Shown: positions 1 through 7,501 of the stretch, piece after piece | Layout of the letters: every line of letters starts with the position of its first letter | How positions within the stretch are numbered: the first letter of the stretch is position 1 | Virus record (IMG/VR): IMGVR_UViG_3300027082_000113 | Coordinates: 1 to 24,589 of that record | DNA length: 24,589 nucleotides | From: a virus | Reading direction: 5' to 3' (one strand) | Notes under the pieces: model-generated | Told to the model about the DNA's origin: nothing | The model's database searches: none | Seen by the model: only the letters and a program-made list of their open reading frames with translations | Made by a program: the position numbers and the translations under genes

Positions 1-340
1 GGTATGCGGTAGAATGCTTGGAGTTATCGTGCGTCGTCGGGACCGCCCCCGTTCCGCCTTGCTCCTCTGAGCTGTGATCATGGATCGGCAGGGATCCGTC
101 CGCCCCCGGCGATACAGCCCCATACCAGACATCGGAAAGGTTCGAGGTGAGGACCGAATCATAGATATTGACCGTCGTTTCATTTGCGCCGTTGTCGTAG
201 CTGGATGACGTGACGTGCGATGTCACCTCGCCATCATCGCCGCAGTCCGCGAGGACACGGCGCCCCTGGACGAACTCGCCTGTCCTGTCCTCCGGGACGG
301 TGAAAGTGCTTGCGTCAACGTATGTCGCCTTAAAAGCCAT
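1..340 (-). CDS. Distal tail or fibre-associated protein, N-terminal part (cut by window edge)
   Basis: An open frame begins with ATG at 340 and runs without a stop to position 1, giving 113 residues of a longer protein. The start is preceded by an AGGGAG Shine-Dalgarno sequence. The N terminus (MAFKATYVDASTFTV, then RRVLADCG) resembles a beta-rich N-terminal module that I recall from phage tail proteins, often ending in a Pro/Gly/His-rich stretch; here a PIHDHSSEEQGG stretch appears near residue 85. It lies 12 bases downstream of the tape-measure gene, where lambda-like phages keep distal tail-tip genes. Assignment to the tail rests on position and N-terminal resemblance. The rest of the protein, and therefore its exact role, is outside the window. 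Confidence 0.7.
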   Translation of the reverse strand, partial: MAFKATYVDASTFTVPEDRTGEFVQGRRVLADCGDDGEVTSHVTSSSYDNGANETTVNIYDSVLTSNLSDVWYGAVSPGADGSLPIHDHSSEEQGGTGAVPTTHDNSKHSTAY

Positions 341-352
341 ATATCGCTCCCT

Positions 353-2764
353 CTATCCGTTGATCCCGAGCAGAAAGTTGCTCGCCTCCTCGCTGGCCCT
401 GATCTGCACCTTCTCCAGGACCTCCCAGAGCAGCATCTCCAGGGAGGGCTCCAGGCCCTCGGAGTCAATCTTGATCAGGCCCTCGCCGGATTCCATCGCG
501 TCCTTCCGGGCCTCCATCAGCTCAAGCTGCTTGTTGATCAACTTTCTCTGCTGCTCGGCCTGGCTCTCCTGGATCTCCATGTTCTGCTCAATCGCGTCCT
601 GGATGGCCCACTGCTTCCGGAAGCCCGCATCACCGGACCATTCGCCGAATAGCTGCCCCAGGGCGTCCGTGGAGGCGTTGAGGCTGGAGGTGACGGATTC
701 AATCGACGACTTGTAGCGCTCCATCTGGGCCTCGGCCTGGGCCACCTGGACCTTGGCCTCCATCTCCAGGGCTTCCTGGGCGGTCTCGGCCTGGGATTCG
801 ATCTTGGAGATCTGTTTCTCGATCTGGGCCTTCTCGACCTCAGCCTCGACCTTCATCTTGGTCTTGGCGGGTACGTTATCCTTGACGTCCTCGCCTGCTT
901 CCTTGGCGGACTCCTTGTCCGCCTTGGCCTTCAGATCCACATGATAGTCCCCGCCCTCGGAAACGGATCTGATCACGTTCTCGAAGCCCCGGACGGCGTC
1001 CTCGCCGTCTTGGGCTGACTTATACGTACGATCGATTTCGCCACGATAGTCCGCCTGGCTTTTCTTTGCTTCATCCGTAGCGTTCGTCAGATCCTTCCAG
1101 GCTTCCTTGGTCTGCTTCGCATTCTTCTCTATCCTGTCGCTATACTCGTCCATCGTGTCTTGAAGATGCTTTGCAGCCTCCTCCACCCTCTCCCCGGTTC
1201 CGGGGATAGCTGCTAGGGCCTGCACGAATCCATTGATGGGATGGAGCACCTCTTGACCTAAAAAGGACATGAACGTCTGGATTGCGTTATGAACAAGCCG
1301 AATCCCGTCCCAGGTTCCTTCCATCGCCATATTGGTTTTCTTGAAAACGCCCAGAACTCCGCCCATCGTGTCCGCAAGCTTTTGGATTGCTTTCGCTAAA
1401 TCATCAGGTTTGGTCGGATCAAGCCCGTCAAACCAGAACTTGAACGATTCCCCAGCTTTGCGGGCGTTCTCTGCAAGGCCGCTAAAATCCACGTCTTCAA
1501 ACGCTTCCGGCATGGCATCAGCCACTTTGCCGAGCCATTCCGCTAGATCCTCGGCCATCTCGTTTATGGACTCAAAAAACTCGCTCGCGCCACCGGACTG
1601 AATGGTTTCTTGCAGGACACCCACCAAATCAGTGGCAGATCCTATGACACCAGTGAATGATTCCGCGACCTTACCGCCAATAGTTTGGGCTAAGACTTCG
1701 CCAGTAGCAGAAAGGCGGCCCATTTGGATTTCGGCGGCCTGTAATCGGTTCTTGACCTCATCAGTAATCGACCCGGCGGCTTGCATCTGTGTATTATAGG
1801 TGTCCTGGACCTGATCGTAGCTGGTCAGCGTAGCCAGAAGTTTGGCCGCATGTTCACGGCCTGCGATCTGGGTTGCGATGTATGCTTGTTGGCTTTGGTC
1901 CAGCTCTCCAAAGTTCTTCGCCACATCGTCCAGGATCTCTTTTCCGGAACGGAACTGCCCGTTAGCATCCTTCTGCTTGACGCTCAGGGTCTCCATCGCT
2001 TCCTGGACTCGCGTTGTGTCGCTCTGGAGCTTGGTCAAAGTGGTCTTGAACGCGGTCCCGACTCTCTGACCGTCCTGGAATTTCTCAATCGCAGGCGTCA
2101 TTACTGCCGCGATCTCTTCCATCGAGAAGCCCATGGATTCCGCAATAGGAGCGACCCGCCCCAGAGCCTCAGAAAGTTGCCCCGCGCTGGCAGCGTAATT
2201 GTTAGAAACGGAGTTGATGGAATCCAATTTGCGGCGGGCTTCATCGACCTCGACCCCAAAGCCTTTCATGACTCGGGTCATGGTCTTGGTCGCCTCTTGC
2301 ATGTTTAGTTCAGAGGCGTAGGTAAGCGAGATGGCGTCCTCAGCCAGAGTCATGGATTCGTCGAGGTTATATCCGGCCTGGACCCAGTTGGCGATGGAAT
2401 CCACTACCTTTTGAGAGGCCACCCCATACTTAACAGCCATGTCCTGGGCAGCATTTTTGGCCTCATCCAGTTTCTTGGGCTGATCCCCCAGGACCTTCTC
2501 CAGATCCTTGAGGGAAGATTCAAAGGTGGCAAACTCACCGTAAGCAGCGGCCATCCCCTGGGCCAGCTTGCCGGACAGCACAGCGCTCAGGCCCGCAAGC
2601 GCCGCAGAGGCGGCGCCGGCAGCGGCCACAACGCCGCCAGCAACACCCGCGCCCCCGAGCACGCCATGAAACTTCCGGGCCGTTTGCGTAGCCATCCGGA
2701 ACTGGCGGCTGAGGCGATCCTCGCCGTTGAGAATGACGTCCACGGTGCGCTTCAGGTCAGCCAT
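353..2764 (-). CDS. Tail tape measure protein (lambda gpH position)
   Basis: This 803-residue protein sets tail length and is ejected during infection in siphoviruses. The N-terminal part carries the PhageMin_Tail-type region (about residues 75-330, with stretches such as SVSNNYAASAGQLSEAL and APIAESMGFSMEEIAAVM). An Ala/Gly-rich hydrophobic segment lies at about residues 34-66. The C-terminal third is long, charged and helical, rich in Glu, Lys and Gln (about 600-780). At the roughly 0.15 nm per residue known for tape measures, 803 residues would predict a tail near 120 nm. The start at 2764 has AGGAG nine bases upstream, and the ATG directly follows the stop of the frameshifted GT product, so translation is probably coupled. 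It is the longest gene in the window, as is typical. Confidence 0.93.
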   Translation of the reverse strand: MADLKRTVDVILNGEDRLSRQFRMATQTARKFHGVLGGAGVAGGVVAAAGAASAALAGLSAVLSGKLAQGMAAAYGEFATFESSLKDLEKVLGDQPKKLDEAKNAAQDMAVKYGVASQKVVDSIANWVQAGYNLDESMTLAEDAISLTYASELNMQEATKTMTRVMKGFGVEVDEARRKLDSINSVSNNYAASAGQLSEALGRVAPIAESMGFSMEEIAAVMTPAIEKFQDGQRVGTAFKTTLTKLQSDTTRVQEAMETLSVKQKDANGQFRSGKEILDDVAKNFGELDQSQQAYIATQIAGREHAAKLLATLTSYDQVQDTYNTQMQAAGSITDEVKNRLQAAEIQMGRLSATGEVLAQTIGGKVAESFTGVIGSATDLVGVLQETIQSGGASEFFESINEMAEDLAEWLGKVADAMPEAFEDVDFSGLAENARKAGESFKFWFDGLDPTKPDDLAKAIQKLADTMGGVLGVFKKTNMAMEGTWDGIRLVHNAIQTFMSFLGQEVLHPINGFVQALAAIPGTGERVEEAAKHLQDTMDEYSDRIEKNAKQTKEAWKDLTNATDEAKKSQADYRGEIDRTYKSAQDGEDAVRGFENVIRSVSEGGDYHVDLKAKADKESAKEAGEDVKDNVPAKTKMKVEAEVEKAQIEKQISKIESQAETAQEALEMEAKVQVAQAEAQMERYKSSIESVTSSLNASTDALGQLFGEWSGDAGFRKQWAIQDAIEQNMEIQESQAEQQRKLINKQLELMEARKDAMESGEGLIKIDSEGLEPSLEMLLWEVLEKVQIRASEEASNFLLGING

Positions 2765-3381
2765 TTATTTATGCTCCTGCCGCTGCCTGCGTTGCTCGAA
2801 GTAATCGGCCCACAGCTCCATCTCCATATCCGTCAGGTATCCCTCCGGGAACAGATCCGGCCTCAGCTCGAAGAGGCATCTTCCTTGTCTGTCTCCGAGG
2901 GCGAGGCTGGTTTGAACTCCTGGGTCTTCCCAGAGCCTTTTTTTTTGACCGGATACGCCCCCTTGCCGGACAGTTCCATGATCTTGTTGGTAAGCTGATA
3001 GAACTCGACAGGATAGCGCTCGGCCAGCTTGACCGCCGCCTCATGGTCCAGCTCCGGGTCCACAGCGCCCATTTTCAGATGCTCGTGTCGCTTAGCGAGG
3101 CTATCGGGGACTTCCTCTCCGGGAGTGAGCCCCATCATTCTCTGAATGGCCTGTATCTGATCCTGCACATTGCTGGAGCTCATGGCCTCCATGATGCGCG
3201 TCCATGCCGTGTTCCGCTCGGAAGCCTCATTCGCCACGGCCATTTCCCGGCCGGACAGGCCCCGCACGATGAACACGGGCTCGTCTTCCTCCTCGAACCA
3301 CTCGGCCAGCCCCTCGACCCGGACCTCCTCGGACCGGGTCGAGAACTCCGACTTTTTGAAGCTCTTCACATCAAAGGCCAT
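2765..3381 (-). CDS. Tail assembly chaperone GT, -1 frameshift product (lambda gpGT-like)
   Basis: Reading starts at 3381 in the G frame. At the nine-A run at 2946-2938 (codons AAA AAA AAA) ribosomes can slip back one base. The -1 frame then stays open for 57 codons (AGG at 2938 onward) and stops with TAA at 2767-2765, directly before the tape-measure ATG. The fusion would be 148 + 57 = 205 residues. The extension is protein-like: RLWEDPGVQ at its start, FELRPDLFPEGYL in the middle, and MEMELWADYFEQRR near the end, which recalls the conserved Trp-Ala-Asp-Tyr motif of lambda gpT-type extensions. Its own frame has no ATG of useful length, so it would be missed by ATG-based gene finding. Frameshifting itself is inferred from family behaviour and the slippery run, not observed. 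Confidence 0.82.
2863..3381 (-). CDS. Tail assembly chaperone G (unshifted product)
   Basis: The unshifted frame gives 172 residues. It follows the tail tube gene with a one-base TGATG overlap and precedes the tape measure, the standard position of lambda gpG. The protein is acidic and soluble, starting MAFDVKSFKKSEFSTR, with WFEEEDEPVFIVRGLSGREMA around residues 28-48, a pattern I associate with phage tail chaperones that read a small structured domain. After the lysine run (about 146-148) the unshifted tail is a short Ser/Pro-rich low-complexity sequence, as expected when the folded T domain is in the other frame. In lambda, G and GT act at a fixed ratio to load the tape measure and recruit tube protein. 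Confidence 0.85.
   Translation of the reverse strand: MAFDVKSFKKSEFSTRSEEVRVEGLAEWFEEEDEPVFIVRGLSGREMAVANEASERNTAWTRIMEAMSSSNVQDQIQAIQRMMGLTPGEEVPDSLAKRHEHLKMGAVDPELDHEAAVKLAERYPVEFYQLTNKIMELSGKGAYPVKKKGSGKTQEFKPASPSETDKEDASSS
2938..2946 (-). promoter_or_regulatory. Programmed -1 frameshift slippery run (nine A)
   Basis: On the coding strand GTC is followed by nine consecutive A residues and then GGC. In the G frame this reads AAA AAA AAA, so tRNA-Lys can re-pair after moving back one base. It is the only place needed to join the G frame to the 57-codon T frame. The position, about 86% along G, matches the G/GT arrangement of lambda and many other siphoviruses. I did not model a stimulatory hairpin. 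Confidence 0.8.
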
Positions 3382-4382
3382 CAGCTAGCTTCCTCCTGGG
3401 CTGGCTCCATCGCGCTAATTGTTATCTCAGCGTTATTGTTGTTCCCCGCAGGCCAGGTCCGGGCGATCCCTAGCTTGCCCTGGCAGAGGATATGGGGGAG
3501 CTTGTTCCGATCCGGATAGAACCGGAACCAAATGAACTGATTTTTACGCTTTACAAGATCGTCGGTTACGCCGTTATTGAGGCGCGTGGTGAATGATCCC
3601 TGATTGAGCGAGGTGGAGATGGAGGCCAGGGTCCCACCGTAGACCTGCTCGGAGTTGACGCTGTGACTGTTCTCCGGCGCGGTGAAGTCGCTGGAGTAGG
3701 GCTGAACCTTGAAGCTCGGCTCCCACCAGGAAGCATGGATCGCCTTGGTCTTCTTGGTGGACCCGTCATCATCGGAATGGATGGTGGGCAGGGCGGAATT
3801 GAACTCCACCTCGCCGCCATACATGTACTCTTCCCAGGTAGGGACGTCGTAGTATTCGATATGCGTCCCCGGCTTCTGCTTGATCTGATCCTTGGTCAGA
3901 GGCGCGGCAGCGGAGGAGGTCATGCGGACCTGGGCGATCTCGATGGAGTCCGTGGGAATCCAGGGCGGACCGCCACCAGCGCCGCGCTCCTCACTGAAAG
4001 TCTGATCCGACCCCTCGGAGCCCTCCACCACGACGAGAGACGCCGAGGGATCGAGAGTCACCGAATCAATCTTCGCGACGTCACTGGTGGGCCTGGTCAC
4101 GGTCAGCTCTTGGCTCGACACGGATTCCTTAACCCCGGCGAGATAGGCCGTGAGCGCAGCAATCGCCACGGTATCGTCCGATTCTCCGGGCGTGGCATCT
4201 CCCCCAGTAATCACACCATTCGGACGCACTTCGGGCTCGTATCCGGATCGCCCGGACCATAGATCCGAGCCTGAAGTGAAGACCTTGTTGTCCCCGTCAT
4301 TCGTGAGCGCCTGGAAGTCGAAGAAATCTCCCTCAACCTCGTATTCCAGGCGAGCGTTTTCAGCAGTGTTGGTCTGTGCCAT
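3381..4382 (-). CDS. Major tail tube protein (lambda gpV position)
   Basis: This 333-residue protein lies immediately upstream of the tail chaperones and overlaps the G start by one base, the place of the tail tube gene in lambda-like phages. The start has GGAGG eight bases upstream. The C-terminal region reads as a compact beta-rich unit (SISTSLNQGSFTTRLNN, FIWFRFYPDRNK, GKLGIARTWPAG, EITISAMEPAQ), consistent with tube proteins. It is longer than lambda gpV (246 residues); a Ser/Asp/Gly-rich region around residues 50-150 (GDATPGESDDT, VVVEGSEGSDQ) may be an extra exposed domain. I recognise it mainly by context, so the tube assignment is likely but not certain. Confidence 0.75.
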   Translation of the reverse strand: MAQTNTAENARLEYEVEGDFFDFQALTNDGDNKVFTSGSDLWSGRSGYEPEVRPNGVITGGDATPGESDDTVAIAALTAYLAGVKESVSSQELTVTRPTSDVAKIDSVTLDPSASLVVVEGSEGSDQTFSEERGAGGGPPWIPTDSIEIAQVRMTSSAAAPLTKDQIKQKPGTHIEYYDVPTWEEYMYGGEVEFNSALPTIHSDDDGSTKKTKAIHASWWEPSFKVQPYSSDFTAPENSHSVNSEQVYGGTLASISTSLNQGSFTTRLNNGVTDDLVKRKNQFIWFRFYPDRNKLPHILCQGKLGIARTWPAGNNNNAEITISAMEPAQEEAS

Positions 4383-4401
4383 GGTTCATTCCTCCGAAGA
4401 G

Positions 4402-4887
4402 TTATGGTTGACTGTATGGATCGCCAATGGTGATGGCGTAGACGACCTCAAAGTTGGCCTGGACCCAGAGGACCTGATCCTCCGGGGCCGGATAATCGGA
4501 GATCCCGCCGCCAGTATATGCGAGATCCTCGACGATGTTGATATCGTCGCGCCCGCCCACGACCGCCCGGATAAGATCGCCCAGAATCTCCTCGCCGAGA
4601 ATCGAAGCGTTGTAAGAGACGATGTTCCCGTCATTGTCTTTTGTCCACAACGAATGGATCGCGGCAACCTCAACGGGCATTGTGAGGATTTGTGCGCCCA
4701 TATCTCGCTCGGCCGCATCCTGGCCCGGAAAAATAAACGAGAGCGCCCCTGTAGACTCCATATCGGCGTTCACAAGGCCACGATACACCGCGTTGCCCAC
4801 GTTGGTATTGTATCCGTTTACGGTGGTGACATACTCGACCAATCCCTTGAGCGCCTGGATCACTTGTTCCCTGATCGTGTCGGCCAT
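4402..4887 (-). CDS. Probable tail terminator protein (lambda gpU position)
   Basis: The protein has 161 residues. It starts at 4887 with a one-base TAATG overlap with the preceding Z-like gene and ends 19 bases before the tail tube gene. In lambda the order is Z, U, V; this gene is in the U slot. U-type proteins form a hexameric ring that stops tube growth and joins head. The N terminus (MADTIREQVIQALKGLVEYV) looks like the first helix of such proteins, and the C terminus (VLWVQANFEVVYAITIGDP) like the closing beta strands (compare the common Y.. pattern of gpU-family ends). Sequence similarity alone is weak; the call is mostly from synteny. Confidence 0.6.
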   Translation of the reverse strand: MADTIREQVIQALKGLVEYVTTVNGYNTNVGNAVYRGLVNADMESTGALSFIFPGQDAAERDMGAQILTMPVEVAAIHSLWTKDNDGNIVSYNASILGEEILGDLIRAVVGGRDDINIVEDLAYTGGGISDYPAPEDQVLWVQANFEVVYAITIGDPYSQP

Positions 4888-5525
4888 TATTTCGCCCTCT
4901 GTCGTGCCAAGATTTTATCGACCTGCCGGGACAGTTCTTTGTTCATGCGCTGCCGGCTCGACTCCTCGACCTGCTCCATCACTCTGGGATCCGCGATGAT
5001 GTCCTGAATACGCGGCCCCACCAAAGATTGAATCGGGAACCGATACCGCCAAGGTAACGCGCTATAAGCCATCCAGGACTTGCGCTTTTTCGTCCCGATC
5101 TTTTGCGATCCCTCGCCGTCCTTCTTTCGCCAAAAGGCGAGCTTGTTGCCGCCAATAACCGCGAAGAAGGCGCCCTGGATTTTCCGGGGGCGCTCGCCCT
5201 TGAATACAGTTACTTTAAGGCCGCTTTTAAGTTGCGTTGACTTAAATTCAGCGTAATTCACCGGCCTGCCTGTCGTGGAAACGATGCCGGAGAAATCGGA
5301 CAGGGAGGCCTTCTTCGCTATTTCAATATCCTTCCTGATCCGCTTCTGCTTGAGGGTCAAAACCTCCGCGGCCTTCTTGGTCATATCGGTCCGTACGCCG
5401 GTCAGCGTCTTGTTGACCGCGCCCCGGAGAGCTTTTGGCGCCCCGTCCTGGATGCCCCGCAGGGTCCACTGGACGCGCCGCAGGTCCCCGCTGTCCACTT
5501 GTATTCTAATTCCTCTACGCGCCAT
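4887..5525 (-). CDS. Minor tail protein Z-like
   Basis: This basic protein of 212 residues has a helical N-terminal half (VQWTLRGIQDGAPKALRGAVNKTLTGVRTDM, split over residues 18-49) and a central beta segment (GRPVNYAEFKST, LKVTVFKGERPRKIQGAFFAVIGG) that matches the pattern of the phage minor tail protein Z family. In lambda, Z acts late in tail completion so that the tail can join the head. It starts two bases after the preceding stop and lacks a clear Shine-Dalgarno sequence, which suggests coupled translation. It overlaps the next gene by one base. The Lys/Arg-rich C terminus (QVDKILARQRAK) is typical. Confidence 0.78.
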   Translation of the reverse strand: MARRGIRIQVDSGDLRRVQWTLRGIQDGAPKALRGAVNKTLTGVRTDMTKKAAEVLTLKQKRIRKDIEIAKKASLSDFSGIVSTTGRPVNYAEFKSTQLKSGLKVTVFKGERPRKIQGAFFAVIGGNKLAFWRKKDGEGSQKIGTKKRKSWMAYSALPWRYRFPIQSLVGPRIQDIIADPRVMEQVEESSRQRMNKELSRQVDKILARQRAK

Positions 5526-5527
5526 AA

Positions 5528-5851
5528 TTACGCCGTGGCAACGCCCGAATGCAAGAACACGGTCCAGACATAACCATCGCCCGTAGGTTGATCCGCGATG
5601 TAGTAGACCTTACCATCATACTCGATCCGATCGCCCTGCTGAACGCGGGAGCCGACCTCGCTCTCCAAAAGATACACCTCGATCCCGGAGACGTCCAGAT
5701 CGCTGTATTGAGTATTCGAGCGGTTGCGCTGCGAGAGACGCAGGCGACAGGACACGGAGCTGCCCCCCTGGGGATAGTAGGTTGCGTTGGGCTCCTCTCC
5801 CACGAACACGTCGAAGAGGATTTCAGCGGCGCCTTTCCTGATCCCGGTCAT
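5528..5851 (-). CDS. Probable head-tail joining protein (lambda FII position)
   Basis: A 107-residue protein that overlaps the end of the holin gene by four bases (ATGA). It lies just before the Z-like gene, the slot filled by the head-tail joiner FII in lambda. The sequence has a small beta-barrel look: VSCRLRLSQRNRS, VSGIEVYLLESE, then RVQQGDRIEYDGKVYYIAD and YVWTVFLHSGV. Stopper or joiner proteins often carry such a 'G D . I . . . G . . Y . I' pattern near the C terminus. The family cannot be named from sequence alone; context carries the call. Confidence 0.55.
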   Translation of the reverse strand: MTGIRKGAAEILFDVFVGEEPNATYYPQGGSSVSCRLRLSQRNRSNTQYSDLDVSGIEVYLLESEVGSRVQQGDRIEYDGKVYYIADQPTGDGYVWTVFLHSGVATA

Positions 5852-6474
5852 TTTTTGCCCCGCCCGAAGGCTTTGCCGAGCTTATCCACCAAGCCCTCCG
5901 GCATTTGCCCGGCCGCTGTCATTTTGTCCATGCTTCGCCGGGTCGTGTAGGAGCGAAACGCCGTGGCGAAGGCGAGGAAAACGACTCCGGCCAGATAGGA
6001 GAGCCCTTGAGCGGCAAGATCCGCGTTCGTCTCGGGGATTTCATACGGGAGCGCAAGGACAATTCCGATGGCGACAGTGAACAAGACAACAAAGGCGGCC
6101 ATGAGCCACATAGTCATGCGGACCACTTTCGGCCGGGTGTGCCGGACGTAGGGATCATCGCTCTTCATTTCCTTTGCGGAAAACTCGCGAGCGCCCTGGA
6201 CGTCCTGGGCCTGATACTCACGCATCTGCTCCTTATGATCCTTTCGGATCTGCTCGAGCTGTGCTTTGTGATCTAGCTCAATCTTTTTGAGCTTGGCCGC
6301 AGCCTCCGGGTCCTGAGCGATAGCCTCGGAGATGGCATCCGGATCATCACTGCTCACCCCGAATGCGCTCGCCAGAGCATCCACCGCTGGGCCGGACCCC
6401 GGAAACGGGAGCGCCTCGCCCAGAACGTCCGCCCCTATTCCCGCAATTTTCTTACCGAGTGCTCCCCAATCCAT
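5848..6474 (-). CDS. Holin, GTA-type 3TM family-like
   Basis: This 208-residue protein starts MDWGALGKKIAGIGADVLG, a Gly/Ala-rich amphipathic or hydrophobic N terminus seen in GTA_holin_3TM-type proteins. A charged helical stretch follows (about residues 55-105, KLKKIELDHKAQLEQIRKDH). Two clear membrane segments lie at about 117-142 (MWLMAAFVVLFTVAIGIVLAL) and 155-175 (LSYLAGVVFLAFATAF). The C terminus is basic. Shine-Dalgarno AGGGAG sits eight bases before the ATG. Its place next to a lysozyme supports a pore-forming role in the inner membrane at lysis. The family match is by recognition of the layout, without a database search. Confidence 0.7.
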   Translation of the reverse strand: MDWGALGKKIAGIGADVLGEALPFPGSGPAVDALASAFGVSSDDPDAISEAIAQDPEAAAKLKKIELDHKAQLEQIRKDHKEQMREYQAQDVQGAREFSAKEMKSDDPYVRHTRPKVVRMTMWLMAAFVVLFTVAIGIVLALPYEIPETNADLAAQGLSYLAGVVFLAFATAFRSYTTRRSMDKMTAAGQMPEGLVDKLGKAFGRGKK

Positions 6475-6477
6475 CGC

Positions 6478-6792
6478 CTACTCCCTGGGTTTTATAATTC
6501 CGGCGATTCTGCGCCGAATATCCTTGACCCTGGATATCGTCCATCCGTAGAGATCGTCCGCCCGACTCTCCAGATTTTCCGCTTGTTTATCTAGGAGGAG
6601 AAGTTGGTCCCGCGTCCACTTCCGGAGCTTGTCGTCCGTCTGCTCCCATGCCTTCAAAACATCGTTGAGATCCTGGGCCGCCTGGATGCTGATAGATCGC
6701 GCCTTCTCACTGGCATCCTTCCTGAGAAGGAGGATCGCGACCCCGAGAAGGCCCACAGCTAGAACAATGATAATCCACGCCCATACCGGCAT
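6478..6792 (-). CDS. Small membrane-anchored protein of the lysis block
   Basis: A 104-residue protein with one N-terminal membrane segment (about residues 3-23, VWAWIIIVLAVGLLGVAILLL) followed by a soluble helical, charged region. It starts eleven bases after the lysozyme gene with a strong AGGAGG five bases before ATG, and ends three bases before the holin gene. The layout (single N-terminal anchor plus helical domain) could fit an inner-membrane spanin, a second holin or a holin regulator. I see no nested lipoprotein-type outer spanin partner, so I leave the exact role open. Confidence 0.6.
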   Translation of the reverse strand: MPVWAWIIIVLAVGLLGVAILLLRKDASEKARSISIQAAQDLNDVLKAWEQTDDKLRKWTRDQLLLLDKQAENLESRADDLYGWTISRVKDIRRRIAGIIKPRE

Positions 6793-6803
6793 AGCGTCCT
6801 CCT

Positions 6804-7295
6804 TTATTGTTTGACCAGCTTGAGGGCCTGTTGGTGCATCTCCGACAACCGGCGCATCCAGCCCAGACCAAAGTCATTCCAGACGGAAAGATCCGTGTAG
6901 TAAATCGCCCGGTGGGCCACATACTCCCAGATCACGGTTCTAGGATCTTTGCGCTCCACAGCGGCCTTTGTCTTTGGTCCCCATATTCCATCCGGGTTAG
7001 ACCCCACGGACTCTTGCAGGAAGCGCACAGAGGAGCGCACACCGCAATTCACGGCCCCATCGAACACGATCAGATCAATGCCTGCTGGCATCTCGTCGCA
7101 TCCGGCCGGGGTCCAGTAGTCCCGCCTGTAAATCTTGCGGGCCTTGTCCTTAGTCAGCTTGGAAATATTCAGCTTGGGATAAGCTCGCTTGCTAATCCCG
7201 AACTTCGTTTCTCCTCCGGGGTCGTTCGGGTCGTCTACGTAGCCACCCTCCCATTCCAAAACGGCCCGCATCGCTGGTTCAAAACTGTTATTCAT
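6804..7295 (-). CDS. Endolysin, glycoside hydrolase family 108 type
   Basis: With the start at 7295 the protein has 163 residues, the normal size for GH108 phage lysozymes. The N-terminal hallmark is clear: FEPAMRAVLEWEGGYV with Glu16 in EGG as the expected catalytic residue, then DDPNDPGGETKFGISK. The C-terminal half (about 95-163) looks like the PG_binding_3 peptidoglycan-binding domain (DGIWGPKTKAAV). The start was chosen because AGGAGG lies nine bases upstream and the ATG overlaps the end of the TraR-like gene by eight bases (ATGAATAA); a longer in-frame version beginning upstream adds an Arg-rich, unrelated leader. No signal peptide is seen, so release would depend on the holin. It cleaves the glycan backbone of peptidoglycan. 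Confidence 0.92.
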   Translation of the reverse strand: MNNSFEPAMRAVLEWEGGYVDDPNDPGGETKFGISKRAYPKLNISKLTKDKARKIYRRDYWTPAGCDEMPAGIDLIVFDGAVNCGVRSSVRFLQESVGSNPDGIWGPKTKAAVERKDPRTVIWEYVAHRAIYYTDLSVWNDFGLGWMRRLSEMHQQALKLVKQ

Positions 7296-7491
7296 GCTCG
7301 TATGCCTCCTGGCAGGTGATGCACCGTGTGCATCCCTGCACGGCCTGCCTGCGTTTTTCCGGGATCCGGCCTCCACAGTCCTCGCAGCACTCCAGCGATG
7401 GACCGTTAGGCCTGGACGCAGCCACGCGATCCAGGGAATGCTGAAGATACTTTGCTTGCCGCTGCTGAGCTTGGTCGATCTGATCCGCCAT
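7288..7491 (-). CDS. TraR/DksA-type C4 zinc finger protein
   Basis: The chosen start at 7491 gives 67 residues and is preceded by AGGAG seven bases upstream; the longer frame adds about 48 unrelated residues overlapping the previous gene. The C-terminal half is a DksA/TraR zinc finger: CEDC at 36-39 and CITC at 57-60, with GGRIPEKRRQAVQG between, the classic 'C..CG..I...R..A....C..C' pattern. The N terminus is a short Gln-rich helix (MADQIDQAQQRQ), as in F-plasmid TraR and the small P2-like phage homologues. Such proteins bind the secondary channel of host RNA polymerase and alter promoter choice. Its position between lysis genes is common in P2-like phages but not explained. Confidence 0.88.
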   Translation of the reverse strand: MADQIDQAQQRQAKYLQHSLDRVAASRPNGPSLECCEDCGGRIPEKRRQAVQGCTRCITCQEAYEHE

Positions 7492-7501
7492 GGGTTTACT
7501 C

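Noticed and set aside
2769-3044. Minus-strand 91-residue frame overlapping the tail chaperone, beginning with Arg/Ser-rich sequence
   Set aside because: It is in the +1 frame relative to G, with a composition of Arg, Ser and Pro typical of a shadow. The biologically sensible second frame is -1, which encodes the gpT-like extension.
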